From Bacteroides faecium (lineage in GTDB: Bacteria > Bacteroidota > Bacteroidia > Bacteroidales > Bacteroidaceae), in contig NZ_CP050831.1 in NCBI RefSeq assembly GCF_012113595.1, positions 6,014,001-6,078,000 of the forward strand: DNA of 64,000 bases. The letters are read 5' to 3'. The first letter of the stretch is position 1, and each line of letters begins with the position of its first letter. The notes below the pieces were generated by a model. The model did not search any database. It was not told the origin of the DNA and saw only the letters and a list, made by a program, of their open reading frames with translations. A program made the translations under genes and the position numbers. Shown piece by piece: positions 39,233-47,584 of the stretch.

Positions 39233-41110
39233 CTAATATAATTCAAGTCCGAATTCCTCTTTCAGTTGCATCAAAGCCTGGTTCTTCTGTGCCATCATCT
39301 GGAATTTCTCTACACGTCCCACCGGACGTATCGTTTCTGCCGCTTCACTGACCCGCACTTTCATCGCTACCTGGCTATTTCTCAACCGGCCACGAAGGTA
39401 TTCCTGCAATTCAGGAATCAAGGCGGTAAAGTCTTTCGCCGCCATTTCATTATCCACTACAACTTCAAAAGTCGTCGAGTTTTTGAATAATGCCGGACGA
39501 AGCATCTGCATACGCTTCATTAGCGCATCCTGCTCTTTCGGCAATTGTGCTGCATATTCCTGCCAATAATAGTTCAGGTCACGGTCGTTGAATATCAAAT
39601 CCTCTTCCGGTTGCATCTGCACCTTAGGAGCGGCAGTTGCAGCCGTATTCTGAGTCTCCTGCCCACGCTGCGGATTCTTGATAGACACACCCAGACTGGA
39701 CATCTTCATCACCGGAACTTTCCGCTGTTCTTCCCTCACCGTTTGGGGAGCTCCTGCTCCTTGTGACGGAGCGGAAGAAGTCGCATTCGGGTAAGGAGAC
39801 ACATGTTGTGACACCGCAGGCGTTGCCTGTTGTTGCCGGGCAGCATTAGCATTTCCGACAGCTTGCGTTGAAGTAGTTGACGACGGAGACGAATGAACAG
39901 GATTCTGCTGAGCTGAGGTTGCAGAAGCGACCTGCGGCTGCTGAGCTGCGGCAGGCTGAGTGAATACGGGTTTTATAGTCTTCTTAGGGCTACGCCCACC
40001 ACTACCGTCATCCCCCTCGGTGGTAAGCTGTGCAACCTGTATCAAGGTCAGTTCTACCAGCAAACGCTTGTTCTTGCTGATGCGGTAATTCAAATCACAT
40101 TCATTACAGAGCTTCATCGCCCGATACAGGAAAGGCAACGGACATTTCTGCGCCTGCTCCTGATAACGTTGGCGTATGCTCGCCCCTACTTCCAGCAAAG
40201 GCAAGGTCACCGCATCTTTGGCCACCAGCAAGTCACGGAAATGAGAGGACAAGCCAGTTATAAAGTGGCTTCCGTCAAAGCCTTTATTCAATATATCATT
40301 GAAAAGCAGCAACGCATCGCTTACCTTATTCTCAAGGAAGCAATCCGTCAGACGGAAATAATATTCATAATCAAGTACATTCAGATTATCAATCACGCTC
40401 TTATACGTGATGTTTCCACCCGTGAAACTCACTACCTGGTCGAAGATAGACAGAGCATCACGCATACCACCGTCCGCTTTCAGCGCTATCACATTCAATG
40501 CTTCCGGCTCTGCGGTGATGGCTTCTTTCGAAGCGACGTATGACAAATGATTCACCGTATCTTCCACACTAATCCGGTTGAAGTCGTAAATCTGGCAACG
40601 GGAAAGGATGGTGGGAAGAATCTTATGCTTCTCTGTCGTAGCCAAAATGAAGATAGCATGACGGGGCGGTTCTTCCAACGTTTTCAAGAATGCGTTGAAA
40701 GCAGATGCGGAAAGCATATGCACCTCGTCGATGATATATACTTTATACTTGCCGATCTGTGGCGGAATGCGTACCTGTTCCACCAACTGGCGGATGTCGT
40801 CTACCGAGTTATTGGATGCGGCATCAAGTTCGTGGATATTGTACGAACGCTGTTCGTTGAACGCCACGCAAGATTCGCATTGGTTGCAAGCCTCGCCATC
40901 GGCGGTGGGCGTCATACAGTTTATGGTCTTGGCAAAGATACGCGCGCAAGTAGTCTTTCCTACCCCACGCGGCCCGCAGAACAAATAAGCATGAGCGAGT
41001 TTTTGAGTGGCAATCGCATTTTTCAGCGTAGTGGTCAGCGCCCGCTGACCTACCACTGACTCGAACGTGGATGGACGGTACTTACGGGCTGATACAATAT
41101 AGTTTTCCAT
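39233..41110 (-). CDS. dnaX: DNA polymerase III subunit gamma/tau
   Basis: The start at 41110 (MENYIVSARKYRPSTFESVVGQ) is preferred because the longer reading from 41146 overlaps the promoter. The 625-residue clamp-loader ATPase has Walker A GPRGVGKT at 46-53, a Cys-rich zinc module (CNQCESC), DEVHMLS, and the sensor-1 SRC in LSRCQIYDF. After the AAA+ part (about 1-365) there is a Gln/Ala/Ser-rich linker (about 390-510) and a C-terminal tau-like domain. No slippery A-tract frameshift site was recognised. Only the full-length tau-like product is predicted. Confidence 0.96.
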   Translation of the reverse strand: MENYIVSARKYRPSTFESVVGQRALTTTLKNAIATQKLAHAYLFCGPRGVGKTTCARIFAKTINCMTPTADGEACNQCESCVAFNEQRSYNIHELDAASNNSVDDIRQLVEQVRIPPQIGKYKVYIIDEVHMLSASAFNAFLKTLEEPPRHAIFILATTEKHKILPTILSRCQIYDFNRISVEDTVNHLSYVASKEAITAEPEALNVIALKADGGMRDALSIFDQVVSFTGGNITYKSVIDNLNVLDYEYYFRLTDCFLENKVSDALLLFNDILNKGFDGSHFITGLSSHFRDLLVAKDAVTLPLLEVGASIRQRYQEQAQKCPLPFLYRAMKLCNECDLNYRISKNKRLLVELTLIQVAQLTTEGDDGSGGRSPKKTIKPVFTQPAAAQQPQVASATSAQQNPVHSSPSSTTSTQAVGNANAARQQQATPAVSQHVSPYPNATSSAPSQGAGAPQTVREEQRKVPVMKMSSLGVSIKNPQRGQETQNTAATAAPKVQMQPEEDLIFNDRDLNYYWQEYAAQLPKEQDALMKRMQMLRPALFKNSTTFEVVVDNEMAAKDFTALIPELQEYLRGRLRNSQVAMKVRVSEAAETIRPVGRVEKFQMMAQKNQALMQLKEEFGLELY

Positions 41111-41143
41111 ATCCGGGATTCTCTCTGTTTTTTGCTTTTGCTG

Positions 41144-41151
41144 CAAATGTA
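41144..41151 (-). promoter_or_regulatory. -7 element for dnaX
   Basis: Minus-strand TACATTTG, 34 bp ahead of the ATG at 41110. Confidence 0.6.
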
Positions 41152-41229
41152 CACAAAAAAGTGATAAGTAATAAGGGATAGAGAGAGAAGTTTTGAAGCC
41201 GAAGCGATAAGTTTTTAAGTTATTAGTTT

Positions 41230-41237
41230 TATCTTTG
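41230..41237 (+). promoter_or_regulatory. -7 element for the ftsB-like gene
   Basis: TATCTTTG, 35 bp ahead of the start codon. Confidence 0.65.
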
Positions 41238-41271
41238 CGGATATTAATGCGAATATTAATAAGGAGAAGTT

Positions 41272-41568
41272 ATGGGTAAACTAATCAGTATTTGGAATTT
41301 CATATGCAGACGTAAGTATCTTATTACGGTCGTTGCATTTGCTGTCATCATAGGTTTTCTGGACGAGAACAGTTTGGTTCGCCGTTTCGGATATGAGCGT
41401 GAAATCAGTCAACTGAAAGAAGAAATAGAAAAGTACCGGGCGGATTATGAGGAGAATACGAAACGTCTCAATGAAATAAGCACCAATCCGGATGCCATTG
41501 AGCAGATTGCCCGTGAGAAGTATCTGATGAAGAAACCCAACGAAGATATTTACGTTTTTGAAGAATAA
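41272..41568 (+). CDS. FtsB/DivIC-family septum formation initiator
   Basis: The 98-residue protein has a short basic N-terminus, one membrane helix (about 14-31), a coiled coil (about 40-70, EREISQLKEEIEKYRADYEEN) and the family C-terminal motif PDAIEQIAREKYLMKKPNEDIYVFEE. FtsB/DivIC proteins form a complex with FtsL and FtsQ/DivIB at the division site. It is followed after 3 bp by a small membrane-protein gene and divides promoter space with dnaX. Confidence 0.93.
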   Translation: MGKLISIWNFICRRKYLITVVAFAVIIGFLDENSLVRRFGYEREISQLKEEIEKYRADYEENTKRLNEISTNPDAIEQIAREKYLMKKPNEDIYVFEE

Positions 41569-41571
41569 AGA

Positions 41572-41913
41572 ATGAAACAATTAGTACCCGCCCTTTTCGT
41601 CGTCGGAGCTGTCATGGCTCTTGCCGGAGCTGCCGTATTTATCACCGGATGGATGTATGCTCCCTATATCTACACCATCGGAGCCGGATTCATCGCATTG
41701 GCACAGGTGAACACACCCGTCAAAGGGAAAAGCAAAACACTGAAACGCCTGCGCATCCAGCAGATATTCGGAGCATTGGCTCTCATACTGACCGGAGCTT
41801 TCATGTTCACCACACGTGGAAATGAGTGGATTGCCTGTCTAACTATCGCCGCTATACTCGAACTTTACACTGCTTTCCGTATCCCGCAGGAAGAAGAAAA
41901 GGAAAGGGCATAA
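41572..41913 (+). CDS. Small four-helix membrane protein, 113 aa
   Basis: The protein has four hydrophobic segments (about 5-27, 30-47, 64-80 and 86-102) joined by a basic loop (KGKSKTLKRLRIQQ), and an acidic tail. I do not assign a family. It is cotranscribed with the ftsB-like gene (3 bp gap), so it may be linked to the envelope or division, but there is no direct evidence. Confidence 0.8.
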   Translation: MKQLVPALFVVGAVMALAGAAVFITGWMYAPYIYTIGAGFIALAQVNTPVKGKSKTLKRLRIQQIFGALALILTGAFMFTTRGNEWIACLTIAAILELYTAFRIPQEEEKERA

Positions 41914-41916
41914 AAA

Positions 41917-41950
41917 AGCCTGCTCATAGCTTCACAGTCTTGAACAGGCA
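41917..41950. terminator. Weak hairpin between the small membrane gene and the OmpH-like gene
   Basis: GCCTG-c-TCA and TGA-a-CAGGC can pair across a loop of about 13 nt, preceded by A6. It lies between convergent genes, with no T-run on the plus strand. Confidence 0.5.
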
Positions 41951-42035
41951 CCAACACAAACAAAATTTTTCCTTTTATATTCCACTCCTTTATACAAAGA
42001 GCGGAATACTGAATATTAACAATATATTTTGTTTA

Positions 42036-42638
42036 TTATTTCTTTACCGGAGAATATCTTGCATTCAACCCGTCTACAATTTCTTTTGTAATGTTGAATG
42101 TGCTGTCAGCATAAAGCAGGTTGTCGAAACCTGTGTTGCTAAAGATTAAGCTGTATCCGTGAGTCTTGTTATACTCTTTCAGGAAAGCATTGATAGAATC
42201 GCGGAACTGCAAGCTATTCTTGTTATTTTCTTCCATCAGACCATTCTGAAGTTTGTTGCTCAATTCCTGAAGGTCTTGTTCCAACTTCACCAAACGGTTG
42301 TATTCCTGTTGAGCTCTGTCTTGTGACAAGAATGCATTATTCTCAACTTTCTTCTGGAAGTCTTGTTTTTCTTTATTCAAAGAGGTCATCTTTTGGTTCA
42401 ATGTCATACGTACATTTTCGCTCTTCTTTACCATCGCCTCATTCAAGTCAATACAGAAGTTGTATTTAGCAAGCAGCGAATCGATTTCAACATAGGCAAT
42501 TTTCATTCCTGACAATTCGGCGTTAGACTGAGACGGAGCAGTAGTAGTTTGATTATCAGCTTTGCCGGCACATTGTGAAAATAAAACGATAAACGCAAGA
42601 GCAGCCAAACCATTCATGAGGTAGTTCATTCTATTCAT
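42036..42638 (-). CDS. OmpH/Skp-family lipoprotein chaperone
   Basis: The 200-residue precursor has a lipobox ending at Cys23 (LFSQC). A linker and an OmpH domain follow, starting MKIAYVEIDSLLAKYNF. Two long coiled-coil helices come next (about 65-150), then the closing strand GYSLIFSNTGFDNLLYAD. Skp/OmpH proteins escort outer-membrane proteins through the periplasm. As a lipoprotein it would be membrane-tethered, which is common in Bacteroidetes paralogues. It is the second gene of a pair with the small membrane protein at 42666-42899. Confidence 0.9.
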   Translation of the reverse strand: MNRMNYLMNGLAALAFIVLFSQCAGKADNQTTTAPSQSNAELSGMKIAYVEIDSLLAKYNFCIDLNEAMVKKSENVRMTLNQKMTSLNKEKQDFQKKVENNAFLSQDRAQQEYNRLVKLEQDLQELSNKLQNGLMEENNKNSLQFRDSINAFLKEYNKTHGYSLIFSNTGFDNLLYADSTFNITKEIVDGLNARYSPVKK

Positions 42639-42665
42639 AATCTATAAGTATTGTTTTTTAAAAAT

Positions 42666-42899
42666 TTAATTCATACTATCGTTCAAGGCTTTTTCCAACT
42701 CATCAATAGAAAAACGTGGTTTCTTTTGTGCTTCCCTATCCTGAGACTGTGCACATCCGATACCTTTCTTACGCAACGTTTTATTCCCGCTCACGTGGCC
42801 ATTCGGGAACTTCCCACCCTTCGTAAAGAATACTTTCACCCCTAATAATGCCAGGGAAATAGCAACTATTAACAAAGTTATCAGTATAGTCTCAACCAT
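42666..42899 (-). CDS. Small conserved membrane protein, 77 aa
   Basis: One membrane helix (about 4-24) is followed by KVFFTKGGKFPNGHVSGNKTLRKKGIGCAQSQDREAQ. That Lys/Gly-rich segment with a single Cys is recurrent in Bacteroidetes proteins of this size. The function is unknown. It is the promoter-proximal gene ahead of the OmpH-like gene (27 bp gap), with a TATCTTTG element at 42920-42927. Confidence 0.78.
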   Translation of the reverse strand: MVETILITLLIVAISLALLGVKVFFTKGGKFPNGHVSGNKTLRKKGIGCAQSQDREAQKKPRFSIDELEKALNDSMN

Positions 42900-42919
42900 T
42901 TCTATTAATTTTGTGAGTG

Positions 42920-42927
42920 CAAAGATA
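42920..42927 (-). promoter_or_regulatory. -7 element for the small membrane protein-ompH pair
   Basis: Minus-strand TATCTTTG, 20 bp ahead of the start codon. Confidence 0.65.
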
Positions 42928-43034
42928 GGCTTTAATGAGATATGAGTTCAGATAAGCCAATCAAATTAACCATATTTAGCAATAGAAGAAACCAAAACCA
43001 CCCTTCTATTCCTTATTATAAAAAAGAAAACAGC

Positions 43035-44495
43035 ATGGAAAAAAAAGACTTAAAGCCGGCTGGCGTATTCAAGTATTTCGAAGAAATCTGCCAGGTGCCG
43101 CGCCCTTCAAAGAAGGAAGAGAAAATGATTGCCTATCTGAAGGCATTCGGAGCTAAACATAATCTTGAAACCAACGTAGATGAGGTTGGCAACATATTGA
43201 TTAAAAAGCCTGCTACTCCGGGTAAAGAGAATCTGCAAACTGTCATACTGCAATCGCATATCGACATGGTGTGCGAAAAGAACAACGACGTTCAGCACGA
43301 CTTCCTCACCGACCCTATCGAAACTGAAATAGACGGAGAATGGCTGAAAGCCAAAGGAACGACTCTCGGAGCGGACAACGGTATCGGTGTGGCTACCGAA
43401 CTGGCTATCCTTGCCGACGACACCATCGAACACGGACCGTTGGAATGTTTGTTCACCGTAGACGAAGAAACAGGACTGACGGGAGCTTTTGCCTTGAAAG
43501 AGGGTTTCATGAGTGGTGATATTCTCCTGAACCTCGATTCTGAGGACGAAGGGGAAATCTTTATCGGATGTGCCGGTGGTATTGATTCCGTGGCACAGTT
43601 TACCTATAAGGAGATAGAGGTTCCTGCCGGATATTTCTTCTTCAAGGTGGAAGTGAAAGGACTGAAAGGCGGTCATTCCGGTGGTGATATCCACTTGGGA
43701 CGGGGAAATGCCAACAAGATTCTGAATCGTTATCTTACCCGTATAGCCAACAATCATGACTTGTATCTTTGCGAAATCAACGGCGGTAATCTGCGTAACG
43801 CTATTCCGCGTGAAGCGTATGCTATCTGCGCTGTGCCCGAAGACGCAAAACACGATATTCGTACTGAACTGAATATCTTTGCCAGTGAAATGGAAGATGA
43901 ATTATCCATTGTTGAACCGGACTTGAAGTTGGTTCTTGAATCGGAAAATCCTCGCAAGACCGCTATCGACCAGAGCACAACCGATCGTTTACTGAAAGCA
44001 TTGTATGCCGCTCCTCATGGTGTATACGCAATGAGCCAGGATATTCCGGGATTGGTGGAGACATCTACTAATCTTGCTTCTGTGAAGATGAAACCGAATA
44101 ACATCATCCGCATCGAAACCAGCCAGCGCAGTTCTATTTTGTCTGCACGCAATGATATGGCGAATACTGTACGTGCCGTATTCCTGTTGGCAGGAGCGGA
44201 CGTTACCTTCGGTGAAGGTTATCCGGGATGGAAACCAAACCCGCATTCGGCTATTCTCGAAGTGGCAGCCGAATCTTATAAGCGTTTATTTGGCGTAGAT
44301 GCCAAAGTGAAAGCTATTCATGCCGGATTGGAATGTGGCTTGTTCCTTGACAAATATCCGGCATTGGATATGATTTCTTTCGGACCGACTCTTACCGGTG
44401 TACACTCTCCCGACGAGCGGATGCTTATTCCTACTGTAGATAAGTTCTGGAAGCACTTACTGGATATTCTGGTACATGTTCCTGCCAAGAAATAA
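43035..44495 (+). CDS. pepD: Aminoacyl-histidine dipeptidase PepD
   Basis: The start at 43035 (MEKKDLKPAGVFKYFEEICQVPRPS) matches the family; an upstream ATG at 42942 would add a non-conserved stretch. The 486-residue M20/C-type metallopeptidase has metal-ligand motifs QSHIDMVCEKN, LGADNGIG, DEETGLTGA and LDSEDEGEIFIGCAGG, plus GHSGGDIH. It cleaves Xaa-His and other dipeptides in the cytoplasm with two Zn ions. The 3' end overlaps the next ORF by 20 bp, and the junction contains two mutually exclusive hairpins. Confidence 0.95.
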   Translation: MEKKDLKPAGVFKYFEEICQVPRPSKKEEKMIAYLKAFGAKHNLETNVDEVGNILIKKPATPGKENLQTVILQSHIDMVCEKNNDVQHDFLTDPIETEIDGEWLKAKGTTLGADNGIGVATELAILADDTIEHGPLECLFTVDEETGLTGAFALKEGFMSGDILLNLDSEDEGEIFIGCAGGIDSVAQFTYKEIEVPAGYFFFKVEVKGLKGGHSGGDIHLGRGNANKILNRYLTRIANNHDLYLCEINGGNLRNAIPREAYAICAVPEDAKHDIRTELNIFASEMEDELSIVEPDLKLVLESENPRKTAIDQSTTDRLLKALYAAPHGVYAMSQDIPGLVETSTNLASVKMKPNNIIRIETSQRSSILSARNDMANTVRAVFLLAGADVTFGEGYPGWKPNPHSAILEVAAESYKRLFGVDAKVKAIHAGLECGLFLDKYPALDMISFGPTLTGVHSPDERMLIPTVDKFWKHLLDILVHVPAKK

Positions 44496-45624
44496 CAGAC
44501 AGACAAGTCAACGAATCAATAGTTATGGTAATAGTGAAAAAAGAGTAGCTATTACCATACTCTTTTTTGTTATGGGCTTATCGGGCATCAGCTTTCTTAC
44601 TCCTTCTTATATTATAGCACAAGATTCTCATTACAAGCAAGATTCTCTCTTCCAAGAAAAAGTCCCTTTTCGCGTCGTAAGCTGGAATATAGAAAACCTG
44701 TTCGACACTCATCACGACAGCCTAAAGAATGACCGCGAATTTCTTCCCGACGCAATGCGCCACTGGAATTACAGTAGATACAAAAAGAAGCTGGCTGATA
44801 TTGCACGTGTCATCACGGCAGCCGGTGAATGGAATCCGCCCGCCCTCGTAGGTCTTTGTGAAGTGGAAAATGATACGGTACTGCGTGACCTCACCCGCCG
44901 CTCTCCTTTAAAAGAACTTGGTTACCGTTATGTCATGACGAGTTCTCCCGATTTAAGAGGTATTGATGTAGCTCTGCTTTATCAACGGGATTTATTCAAA
45001 TTATTATCTTCCCGTTCTATCTCTATTCCTCCTTTCAACCAACATCGTCCGACAAGAGATTTATTGCACGTCAGCGGTTTATTACTGACAGGAGATACGC
45101 TGGATGTATTTGTCTGTCATCTCCCAAGTCGTTCGGGCGGAGCGAAAGAGTCCGAACCTTACCGGCTTCATGCAGCTCAAATTCTACGAACGGAAGCGGA
45201 TAGTATTCTGTACAAACGGCTTCATCCACAAGTTATCATCATGGGAGATTTTAATGACTATCCGACTAATAAATCAATTCGGGAAGTACTGGAAGCGGAA
45301 GCGCCATCCCCTACCTTATCTCCATTGAAACTCTATCATCTACTCGCCCGAAAAGCCAAATCCAAAGATTTCGGTTCTTACAAATATCGAGGCGAATGGG
45401 GATTGCTCGACCACTTGATTGTATCCGGCGCTTTATTGAATCAATCCGGTGAGTTCTTCACCAGTGAGGAAAAAGCAAATGTCTGCCTTCTCCCCTTTTT
45501 ACTAATTGAGGATAAGAAATACGGTGATAGAGAGCCTTTCCGCACTTATAAGGGAATGAAGTATCAAGGCGGTATCAGCGACCATTTGCCTATTTACACT
45601 GATTTCGAACTGATTTTATATTAA
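44476..45624 (+). CDS. Secreted endonuclease/exonuclease/phosphatase-family protein
   Basis: The EEP fold motifs are all present: SWNIENLFD, LCEVEND, CHLPSRSGG, MGDFNDYP and ISDHLPI. This gives the metal-dependent phosphodiesterase/nuclease active site. A hydrophobic signal (ITILFFVMGLSGISFL) places the enzyme outside the cytoplasm. The start is uncertain: ATG 44476 gives a 23-residue n-region and overlaps pepD by 20 bp. The internal ATG 44572 leaves a signal without basic residues. Between them lies a pair of alternative hairpins. The substrate may be extracellular DNA or a phospho-ester. Confidence 0.82.
   Translation: MFLPRNNRQTSQRINSYGNSEKRVAITILFFVMGLSGISFLTPSYIIAQDSHYKQDSLFQEKVPFRVVSWNIENLFDTHHDSLKNDREFLPDAMRHWNYSRYKKKLADIARVITAAGEWNPPALVGLCEVENDTVLRDLTRRSPLKELGYRYVMTSSPDLRGIDVALLYQRDLFKLLSSRSISIPPFNQHRPTRDLLHVSGLLLTGDTLDVFVCHLPSRSGGAKESEPYRLHAAQILRTEADSILYKRLHPQVIIMGDFNDYPTNKSIREVLEAEAPSPTLSPLKLYHLLARKAKSKDFGSYKYRGEWGLLDHLIVSGALLNQSGEFFTSEEKANVCLLPFLLIEDKKYGDREPFRTYKGMKYQGGISDHLPIYTDFELILY
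44525..44568 (+). promoter_or_regulatory. Two mutually exclusive hairpins at the pepD/EEP junction
   Basis: ATGGTAATAG (44525-44534) pairs with CTATTACCAT (44549-44558). AAAAAAGAGTA (44537-44547) pairs with TACTCTTTTTT (44558-44568). Both are perfect and cannot form together. The second resembles an intrinsic terminator and the first an anti-terminator, all within the possible N-terminal coding region of the EEP gene. Confidence 0.6.
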
Positions 45625-45655
45625 CTGGAACTAAATCAATCCTTATAGTTATTGT

Positions 45656-46243
45656 TCACTGCATTTTCATCAGAAGGGGAATTACCAAAGGCAAATAGTC
45701 TTTCAAACTAATACGCAACAATTTCAAGGCTTGCTGAATCCGGGCATCTACAGTTTTAGGAGAAACACCGAGACGCTCAGCTATTTCATTATAAGTCAAG
45801 TCCTGAAAACGATTCATTTCGAATGTTTCGCGCACTTTATCAGGAAGATTAGCCAATGCTTCTTCTATTTTTTGAGTCAGTTCATCAACAATATAGAAAT
45901 CCGGATCATCATATTGCGGCTGCAAGTTATTGAAAATAACCTCTTCCACCCTTTGTTTCACCTGGTTATGCCTAATAAGTGTCAGGCAACGGTTCTTAAC
46001 CGCTCTGAACAAATAACTTTTCAAAGAAAATTCAAAGGTTTGCATCTCTTTATTCTCCCACAACCAGACCATGACATCCGAAACAATTTCCTGTCCGTCA
46101 TTCTGCTCAACAAACATGCGGGCATACGCACAAAGTGAAGGATAATATTTGAGAAAAAGTGCTTCAAATGCATCTTCACGTCCCTGTTGAACATGAAAAA
46201 AAAGATTCTCATCAGTCGCCGTATCGAAAGTGTCACTATGCAT
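45656..46243 (-). CDS. ECF sigma factor, Bacteroides SusCD-regulator type
   Basis: The 195-residue protein has sigma region 2 (about 20-90, with EDAFEALFLKYYPSLCAYA and LKSYLFRAVKNRCL). Region 4 (about 130-185) has ALANLPDKVRETFEMNRFQDLTYNEIAERLGVSPKTVDARI. This is the Bacteroides expansion-family ECF that partners FecR-type anti-sigmas. The FecR gene lies head-to-head with it, 103 bp away, instead of directly downstream as is usual. It probably drives the adjacent susC-susD-phosphoesterase genes when the SusC signalling domain detects substrate. Confidence 0.93.
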   Translation of the reverse strand: MHSDTFDTATDENLFFHVQQGREDAFEALFLKYYPSLCAYARMFVEQNDGQEIVSDVMVWLWENKEMQTFEFSLKSYLFRAVKNRCLTLIRHNQVKQRVEEVIFNNLQPQYDDPDFYIVDELTQKIEEALANLPDKVRETFEMNRFQDLTYNEIAERLGVSPKTVDARIQQALKLLRISLKDYLPLVIPLLMKMQ

Positions 46244-46260
46244 ATCAGTCTTGTTTTCAG

Positions 46261-46268
46261 CAAAAATA
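46261..46268 (-). promoter_or_regulatory. -7 element for the ECF sigma gene
   Basis: Minus-strand TATTTTTG fits TAnnTTTG, 17 bp ahead of the start codon. The divergent fecR promoter is not recognisable as a sigma-ABfr site and may be ECF-dependent. Confidence 0.5.
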
Positions 46269-46346
46269 CTATTATTTCTGAAAAAAAGTCATTTTTTGAA
46301 TAGGAGTTTTTCTCTTTCGTTAGTCATATCTATAAAAGCAGGAAAT

Positions 46347-47369
46347 ATGAACAATTCAGATTACATCAATGAGTCAGTTTTACTCAACTACTTTACAGGT
46401 GAACTTTCTCCAGAGCACCGAAAGGAAGTTGAAGAATGGATACATTTATCAGAAGATAATGAGAAAATTGCCCGCGACATATACCAACTATACCGCGCAG
46501 CAGACACTTTAAATTATATGAAACAAATAGATGCTCCTACAGCTTTTGAAAAAGTAAGAAACAAGATACACAAGCATCAGAAGACAGCTTCATGGTTTAT
46601 GTGGGGACAACGTATTGCAGCCTGTCTGGCAATTCCTTTACTTGCGGTCAGTTTATATCTAACGCTAAAAAGCACCCCTACCGAATATGTAATACTCAAA
46701 ACGAATCCGGGGATGGTGGCTGTTACCGATTTGCCGGACGGATCGAAAGTTTGGTTGAACTCCGGCTCTTCTCTCAAATATCCGGTAAAATTTGAGAATG
46801 ATACCCGCAGTGTCGAGCTGAATGGAGAAGCTTATTTCTCTGTATGCAAAGACAAGAGCAAAAGATTCATTGTCACAACTCCTTTCCAAATCCAAACTGA
46901 AGTGTTAGGTACGGAGTTCAATATAGAAGCATATCAGAAAGATAGTGTAGTTAAAACAACACTCGTTTCCGGCTCAGTCCGACTGTCCTTTCTCGGTAAA
47001 GACAATAGAGAACAATCACACGTGATTAAACCTAACGAAGAATTTGCCTATAATCCGAAAACGAAGGAGACTAAAACAGAAGTTCTGTATGTACGGACTT
47101 ATACCGCATGGAAAGATGGAGAGGTGGTATTCAGAAATACTCCATTGAGCGAAGCGCTCAAAATACTGAGCAAACGATTCAATGCCGAATTCATTGTGAA
47201 AGATTCCACCTTATATAATAGTTCTTTCACCGGGGTATTCGACAGCCAGCATTTACCTCTCATTCTGGAGCACTTCAGGCTGGCAGCAGAGATACAGTAT
47301 AAATTTCTGGAACCAAAGAAAGGCCAGGATGAATCTATAGAAAAGAAAACGCGAATCGAACTTTATTAA
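46347..47369 (+). CDS. FecR-family anti-sigma factor
   Basis: The start at 46347 (MNNSDYINESVLLNYFTGELS) gives the standard cytoplasmic anti-sigma domain (1-85). A longer reading from 46230 covers the divergent promoter region. One membrane helix lies at about 93-112, followed by the periplasmic FecR domain (about 120-230, with DLPDGSKVWLNSGSSLKYP and ELNGEAYFSV). The DUF4974-type C-terminal domain includes PLSEALKILSKRFNAEFIV. It holds the ECF sigma at the membrane and receives the signal from the SusC N-terminal extension. The 215 bp to susC contain two hairpins. Confidence 0.93.
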   Translation: MNNSDYINESVLLNYFTGELSPEHRKEVEEWIHLSEDNEKIARDIYQLYRAADTLNYMKQIDAPTAFEKVRNKIHKHQKTASWFMWGQRIAACLAIPLLAVSLYLTLKSTPTEYVILKTNPGMVAVTDLPDGSKVWLNSGSSLKYPVKFENDTRSVELNGEAYFSVCKDKSKRFIVTTPFQIQTEVLGTEFNIEAYQKDSVVKTTLVSGSVRLSFLGKDNREQSHVIKPNEEFAYNPKTKETKTEVLYVRTYTAWKDGEVVFRNTPLSEALKILSKRFNAEFIVKDSTLYNSSFTGVFDSQHLPLILEHFRLAAEIQYKFLEPKKGQDESIEKKTRIELY

Positions 47370-47437
47370 TTCACTCTAATACTTAACCCTAAATGAACAT
47401 GCATATGACAACACACCCTCCTTGAAAAACAAAAAAA

Positions 47438-47506
47438 CATACGGAAAAATATTGGCGTATTTTTCCGTATGAAAAACCTACAGTATACTTGTTTGGCGAC
47501 AAGTAT
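47438..47506 (+). promoter_or_regulatory. Two perfect hairpins with identical TTGGCG loops ahead of susC
   Basis: Hairpin 1: CATACGGAAAAATA (47438-47451), loop TTGGCG, TATTTTTCCGTATG (47458-47471). Hairpin 2: ATACTTGT (47485-47492), loop TTGGCG, ACAAGTAT (47499-47506). The stems are unrelated but the hexaloop is the same. They lie between fecR and susC, so they may be terminator/processing or protein-binding elements that set fecR versus susC expression. Confidence 0.75.
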
Positions 47507-47584
47507 GATGTCTATAGCAATTTTTTTAATCAAATTCATTACAAATCTATGATTTATTATTTGAACTTCCAACTTTTCAGGAAA

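Noticed and set aside
39233..40543. Frameshift site giving a short gamma form of DnaX
   Set aside because: No A-rich slippery heptamer with a following stem was seen at the expected position after the AAA+ domain.
43107..43853. 248-aa minus-strand frame opposite pepD
   Set aside because: Antisense to the conserved metal-site half of PepD, with no domain or upstream signal.
47438..47471. Invertible promoter (recombinase site) upstream of susC
   Set aside because: The 14-bp arms are only 6 bp apart, too close to flank an invertible promoter, and no recombinase gene is nearby. A hairpin in RNA is the simpler reading.
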